Of a DNA stretch of 64,000 bases, positions 58,552 through 64,000 are shown one piece after another. The notes under the pieces were generated by a model. That model was not told where the DNA came from, searched no databases, and was given only the letters and a program-made list of their open reading frames with translations. The position numbers and the translations under genes were made by a program. The stretch comes from Lethocerus indicus (taxonomy: Eukaryota; Arthropoda; Insecta; Hemiptera; Belostomatidae). The stretch lies in contig JACDQD010000001.1 in assembly GCA_019843655.1 (NCBI GenBank), positions 48,108,443-48,172,442 on the forward strand, in the 5' to 3' direction. Within the stretch, counting starts at the first letter, position 1. Each line of letters starts with the position of its first letter.

Positions 58552-59834
58552 TAGAATGGGTGCAGCGATTATTCCTTCTCTACGCCATATATACGTTAAT
58601 GTTACGTAAATGAATGGGGATGTTTGGATATAAGGGACCGATGCTTTACGTCTCCGTTGTTGAAAGGTTTGTTACATGAAGAGAGCTGGGCTTTATTCCC
58701 GGGTCCAATTTCCTTACCTATTCTCCTCCCCGCACCCGGTTAATCGTCCGGACAATAAAAATTCGAGGGAAGGGGGAAATATCCGACCGAGGGAATATCC
58801 GACGCCGGTAAACGTTTTAAGTTGGGCCCGAGGTGGGATTTACAAGTTTTAGCGTCTCGATTCCCGACCCGGGAATAAATCTTTCGCTAACTCCCCAACT
58901 ACAAGCCCGCGCCCTCAACTATAGGATAATACTATAGGCAGTATAATAGCCGTTGTTTCGAATCCGTTATAGAATTTATAGGAGGCGACCGAATCTAATG
59001 GAAATCCGTTCGGGGCCGTTTTATTGATACCCGGGGCAAATGCGAGCGTCGCCATGATGGAGAACCTTCGAACGGCAATTATTGGCTTTCGAACGTATAC
59101 CGATATACGTTTCCGCAACGGACGGTACCGGCCGCTTCAGGATGTACCGGAAGGAAAGGGACAAGAAAATCCGAGACGATAATTGCATACGCCCGTGTTT
59201 CGACTGAGAACAGGTCCGCGCGTTCGAATCAAATCACCGGCGCCAATAGTCATCGCAAATATAGATTCGGATTATTTTTCGATACACCGAAAGCGTCGTT
59301 AATGCGGAGGCCGAACGAGTTTCCCCTCAACGGTATTGCCACACAGGTCTGCTTGTACAAATATGCGCACAGCGAGCCATGTACTCCCTCAATTGCCCTC
59401 CTATTTTGTTGAAAACAGTTTTCCGCGAATTAGCGACGCAAAATTCGCCGTGTCGCGTTATTATTATTAGAATAGAATTCGGACGACGTTATTCCAGCAG
59501 TGAGGTACAGAGGAGATCGAGTAGGTGTCGAGTTCGATAGCATATTTTCTGTCCGCCCGGCGTTTATTAAGTGGCGAGAGGTTAAGCAATTTAACGGCGG
59601 AAAGCTTATATTAAACCGTGGCCCGGGAATGGCAGAAACCAGAGAGAATGGGGCGGCCTATAAATAATGGTGGGACGGGGAAATATTAAATGTACGGCCG
59701 TCGCGAGCTGAGGAGACTTTCCGGAGACGAGCGCTCGTGTATTTTAACATATTTTTAAGTTCGCTTTTAGGTTCGGTTATCGATCGTGTTTATCGAAGTT
59801 GAGATATGGGTGTTCCCCGCCTCGCTACCTGGGG
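58552..59834. other. Gene-free, CpG-rich DNA
   Basis: Nothing recognisable on either strand. Confidence 0.55.
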
Positions 59835-60151
59835 CTCTATACAGACAAACCACTCACGCGGAATCCCGTAGAGTAGACCGCGAATTTGAACTGCCCAGAC
59901 CTCTACTGAAACTGACTCCAGAACTTACTATAGCAAAAAAATTATTCGGAGCTGTATTGAAATCGATTGGTACGTACAGCATCGAACTCTGGGGATCCGC
60001 GCTTCTGGCATCCGTAGATTCCGATCGAAATTCCTTCCAACCGTCCTGCAAATACTAATACAAACAAGTTTTATTTCTTTAAATACAAATGATACATCGA
60101 TAAAACGATATACAAATGGTGATTCCTACATGTATACCGGCCTATTGGCCT

Positions 60152-60183
<32 letters not shown>

Positions 60184-60750
60184 TTAAATATTATGGTACA
60201 TTGATCGTGAATATTTAACAATATTCATATATTTATATTGTTGTGATAATCGGGAAAATATACAATAAAAACCCGAGAACTTAAGCTACACTCACTACAT
60301 TCACTCGCACAGACACACACATTCACTCACGCACTTTGCACTGCACTTTGCACTTGCCACGACAGTATAAACTGTCGTACCGGCACTGGTGACAGTATAC
60401 GACCGGTCGTATACCGTCGTTAGCACTAGAACACTATAGGCACATTGACTGGCACAGTCACAGCTTTCACTACACTGTTTCACTTTGACTTTGGTTGGGG
60501 GGTCTTCTAGCTGGGCGTGAGGACCCTCCTCCTTGCGGTACGTCTTTTGGGTGGCCAGTGGGGTTTTTGAGGTAGCCGGGAGGAAGATGCCAAGGGATTT
60601 GGGTGGTTTTGAAGTTTGTCTCTGTGTTTAGTCGCTATTTTGTCTATTATTTCGTCCAGTTTAGGTGTCTGGGCCAAGTGTCCAACCGTCCTCGACTGTC
60701 CCCTATACGTTTCCGATCGCACCCTTCGCCACGAGAGCCGTGCGACGACG
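59835..60750 (+). mobile_element. Decayed jockey-like fragment split by a younger insertion
   Basis: The left piece (59835-60046) reads LPRPLLKLTPELT, KSIGTYSIELWGSA and a degraded RFRSK-type segment. The right piece (60681-60750) continues in order with TVLDCPLYVSDRT, equivalent to TILNAPWYVSNQT of the 24.2-kb element. The two halves join if 60047-60680 and one copy of the 12-bp duplication are removed, so this fragment predates that insertion. Confidence 0.85.
60047..60680 (-). mobile_element. 5'-truncated non-LTR retrotransposon, second family, copy 2, with 12-bp target-site duplication
   Basis: The perfect 12-mer tccaaccgtcct lies at 60035-60046 and 60681-60692, bounding a 634-bp insertion. 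The - strand reads LDEIIDKIATKHRDKLQ, HPNPLASSSRLPQKP and an Arg-rich end, then a ~400-bp 3' UTR with the same 20-bp palindrome (60395-60414) as the 39.5-kb copy, and a TA tract (about 60158-60181). It retains the ~95 bp missing from the 39.5-kb copy. Confidence 0.93.
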
Positions 60751-61498
60751 ATAATTCAATAAATCAATCGCGCCTGTAACGTTTATTGTTGACGGTGCAA
60801 TAGAATAAAAGTTGAAAAACAAACGATAGGGGGTGGGACAGCGGATTGTAGACTTCGTCGTGCGTCCCGACCGACAAGACTTCATATACTATCTCCGGAC
60901 TTCGTGACGAACAAAGTTTATAGAAGAGAAAATAAAGGGGGCCACGCGTTACGAGTCTTTACGGACGTATCTGCGGGCCTCAACTCGTTACAAGTATCTC
61001 GGCTTGGATCGTGTCCAGTTTCCTGGGGACTTTTCCGCCCGGCAGGGGAAGACTTTGTCGCCCGCACTTCATACGGCTACGGCCAGCGCATTAAAACTGG
61101 GCCGCGGTAATTAGCATTAATTCGAGTGCGAATTTCGATAGACGCAATTTTTTTTTATTTCATTATTTATTAAATTCGGACCTTTTTATTCCGAAGTGTT
61201 TATTCCTCCTCGTCGCCATCGCTTTCCCCCCGCGAATTTACTGCCGGCTTCCGTGCTAACATCTTCGGCTCGAATGTCGAATAGGCGCAACCAAAAATTT
61301 ATACTTTTAAATAAAATTATTTTTTCTTATTGTTATTATTATTATCGCCGGTGCTGTCGGGCAGGGTGGGCCGAAAGCCAAAACTGGGAGTTTCGGTCCG
61401 ATGGGACGGACCGTTTAGAGACCGAGGGGCCACATTGTCTCCCATTTTCACCGTTTCCGCACATTCACAACACGACACCGACCCGATTCCCACATCCA

Positions 61499-61710
<212 letters not shown>

Positions 61711-63416
61711 CCCTCCGCCATATCTTTAACCCCAATGTTCAACCACGCCGCCGTGTTCCGTTATCAGAGATGGCGCAAACCGACGCCTGCGGATACAATG
61801 CAACAATGGCGAACGTCATAGAAATGCCGTATAATATATAATTACGAGCGTTTATAATGAGAAAATCTTTTTCTTTAGGTAATTTCTAATCGAATTTTTG
61901 TCTTAATCAATATAAATAAATGTATTGTATCGCCCGCTACTCGACACTCCGCCTTGTTCTATATCGCTCAATATACGTTCCTCGCTAGGGCAAATTCGAT
62001 AATGCGGGCCCGGCCGCGACGATGTAATCGTTTTAATTGAGCGGCGCCGACTTTAATCTAGTTTTTCGGCCATTTCGTTTTTAGAGTTATTAAGGATTTT
62101 AATTGCGAGAACGCGGGCGAAATCTAATTCGGGCCGCCGGTTCGCGTTTCGCCCAATCGCAAATCTCTAATGAGTCCCTCCGTTACGGTTTTTAGTAATT
62201 CAAATCGGGTTCGGACGTTTCCGTTTCGGCGGAGGGTTTTCCGCGATAGGGTTCGAATTTGGCGCCGCGGACGTCCCGGACGGAGTCGGAGTCGACCGAT
62301 CCCCAGTAGGAAATAAAAAGGGCCGCAATCGCGATATTTTTCGCCCGACAAAAGGCCTAAATATAAGTTGCGGCGATGCGTAGACTAAGCCACGGGCTAC
62401 CTTCCTGGTCTCCACCCCCCTCCCCCTTTACAATACATTCGCATCCCATTTACTCCCGAGCATACCTCCTAATTTCGGTTATCCTGCTTAAACGTTGCGG
62501 CCGTCCCAAAGCTCGCGGATCCTCGAAAATAAATTTACCGCTACTTTATACCGGATCCGAAACATTTTCGAATAATTTGTTTCAAACTGTTGTAAATAGG
62601 AATACTGTAACAACGGAGGAGAAACCGACTGTCTTTCCTCCTCTTTTTAAATTTTATTTACCTATATTTCTGGTATGTTTTCTAAACGTGGCCAGTTCCT
62701 TTTCAGGTGTCTCAATTAAAATCTAAAAAAATTTTAACCGATCGCAACGATATTAATTACACCGGAGCCGATTTCTAGTTTTAATTACTAATTATAAACT
62801 TGCCCTATCCGCGCGGAACTATCTCTGTTACGACCTAATTAAAAATAACGATTCTAATCGCACGTCCTAAATATTGAATTACCGAACGCGCAATTATTTT
62901 TACCGTACAATTTATTTAAACCGTCCCAAACTCGTATATTCAGTAACGATCTATTCTAAAAAAAATACCCGAAGCTTTGACTCACTATATTTATTTAAAT
63001 TTTCTAGAAATGTAACACCGACCGATACTGACAGGCCATTAAGCCATTTAATTCCAAATTTGGCCAATTAACAAAAAGTTATTGCATTAATATGTTTATT
63101 GAAAGCATAATTGTTAGCTAGCATGTACAGAAATGAAACAACTTTCAAAATTTAACTGAACTTAATTAATTTTTAGAGTAGTTGGAGTGTTATAGCGAAG
63201 TCTATGTATATATTTGCATCATCAGTCATGCTCTGGCGACTTATTACGCGCCGGACATAATGCGTAATGCGACGCGCAGTCTACAGTGGGATCTCGTACC
63301 GGCTCGACATCGCGTATTAATTGCATTCGGTAGGGCTTTTTTACCGGGCGGCTGAACTATCTCAAATTCGATCTCTGTAATTTTCAGCCCTCGTGGATTT
63401 GGCCGCCTAAAGGGGC

Positions 63417-63429
63417 AGAGAGAGAGAGG

Positions 63430-63492
<63 letters not shown>

Positions 63493-63507
63493 AGTGAGGG
63501 AGAGAGT
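63417..63507. repeat. (GA)n microsatellite
   Basis: GA tract of about 90 bp, imperfect at the ends. Confidence 0.95.
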
Positions 63508-64000
63508 TATCCCCTGATTTCCTGGGCATCCCTCGGCGGCTGGCTGCCTAGTTCCCACCACAGTCGATAACCACGGAAATCTCTCAGTCATTCTACGGAT
63601 TAAAAATTCCACTTATCCCCCCCCCATCGGGGTGTATATCGCTCCTGGTGGGCCACCCCCACAGAGATATAACCCCGACCCCAATGACGACTACGTACAT
63701 TTTTTATATACCGAGAGCAGGGAGAATGGAAATTGTAAAACTTCGATTACCCCGATTCTTAAATTGTAACCGGAAATACTCTATTGACGTATGTTTTATT
63801 TAAGACTCCATCGAAACGCGTCAATCTATATAATAAATTATATTACAGTACGTATTATAAATTTAACAAACCACATTTCCTCGATTATAAGACAATGAAC
63901 ACGCGAATGCGAACTTGCTTATTTCACGTCAAAAAGTTCACAACAATAAAAAAGTGCGTTATTACCATATTTCGTACGAATCAGTTTGTCCCACAGTGAT

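Overview
This is a eukaryotic window, and an insect is the best fit. It carries two intron-rich housekeeping genes at its left end (about 0.5-11.7 kb) and roughly 51 kb of gene-free DNA to the right. The genes lie in AT-rich DNA. The desert is more GC-balanced and visibly rich in CpG; several 60-base rows hold 6-7 CpGs. Genes in AT-rich DNA, CpG over-representation outside them, long (CT)n and (TA)n tracts, and only scattered decayed jockey, mariner and MITE copies together suggest a hymenopteran (bee, ant or wasp). That placement is an inference from composition, not from a marker gene.

Left part: the 3' fourteen coding exons of an RTEL1-type Fe-S DNA helicase run on the + strand (479-5068); its first exons lie off the left edge. 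Converging on it from the - strand is a complete 16-exon MCM3 gene (5985-11698, 839 codons plus stop), the MCM2-7 replicative helicase subunit. Every splice junction was read by eye as GT-AG and joins in phase. The stop codons are about 0.9 kb apart. Both proteins act in genome duplication: MCM3 in the CMG replicative helicase, RTEL1 in dismantling D-loops, T-loops and G-quadruplexes at forks and telomeres. MCM3 has two recent-looking oddities. One is a 2 x 38-residue repeat that builds a cluster of SQ/TQ sites. The other is a 270-bp tandem duplication in intron 9 that copied the 3' part of exon 9 together with a piece of retrotransposon.

Right part (about 13.1-64 kb): no convincing exon was found. 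It contains 5'-truncated jockey-like non-LTR retrotransposons, two of them with clear target-site duplications (24.2 kb on +, 44.9 kb on -), and older fragments at 42.5, 44.6 and 59.8 kb. A second non-LTR family has copies at 39.5 and 60.05 kb; the latter sits inside an older jockey fragment and is flanked by a 12-bp duplication. There is also a deleted mariner-type transposon with ~80-bp terminal inverted repeats (34.4 kb), a four-copy MITE-like family (33.8-41.5 kb), hAT-like and unclassified inverted-repeat elements, a probable Penelope-like 3' fragment (48.2 kb), and many long microsatellites. Repeats shared between the gene introns and the desert argue that both belong to one genome and are not a chimeric join.
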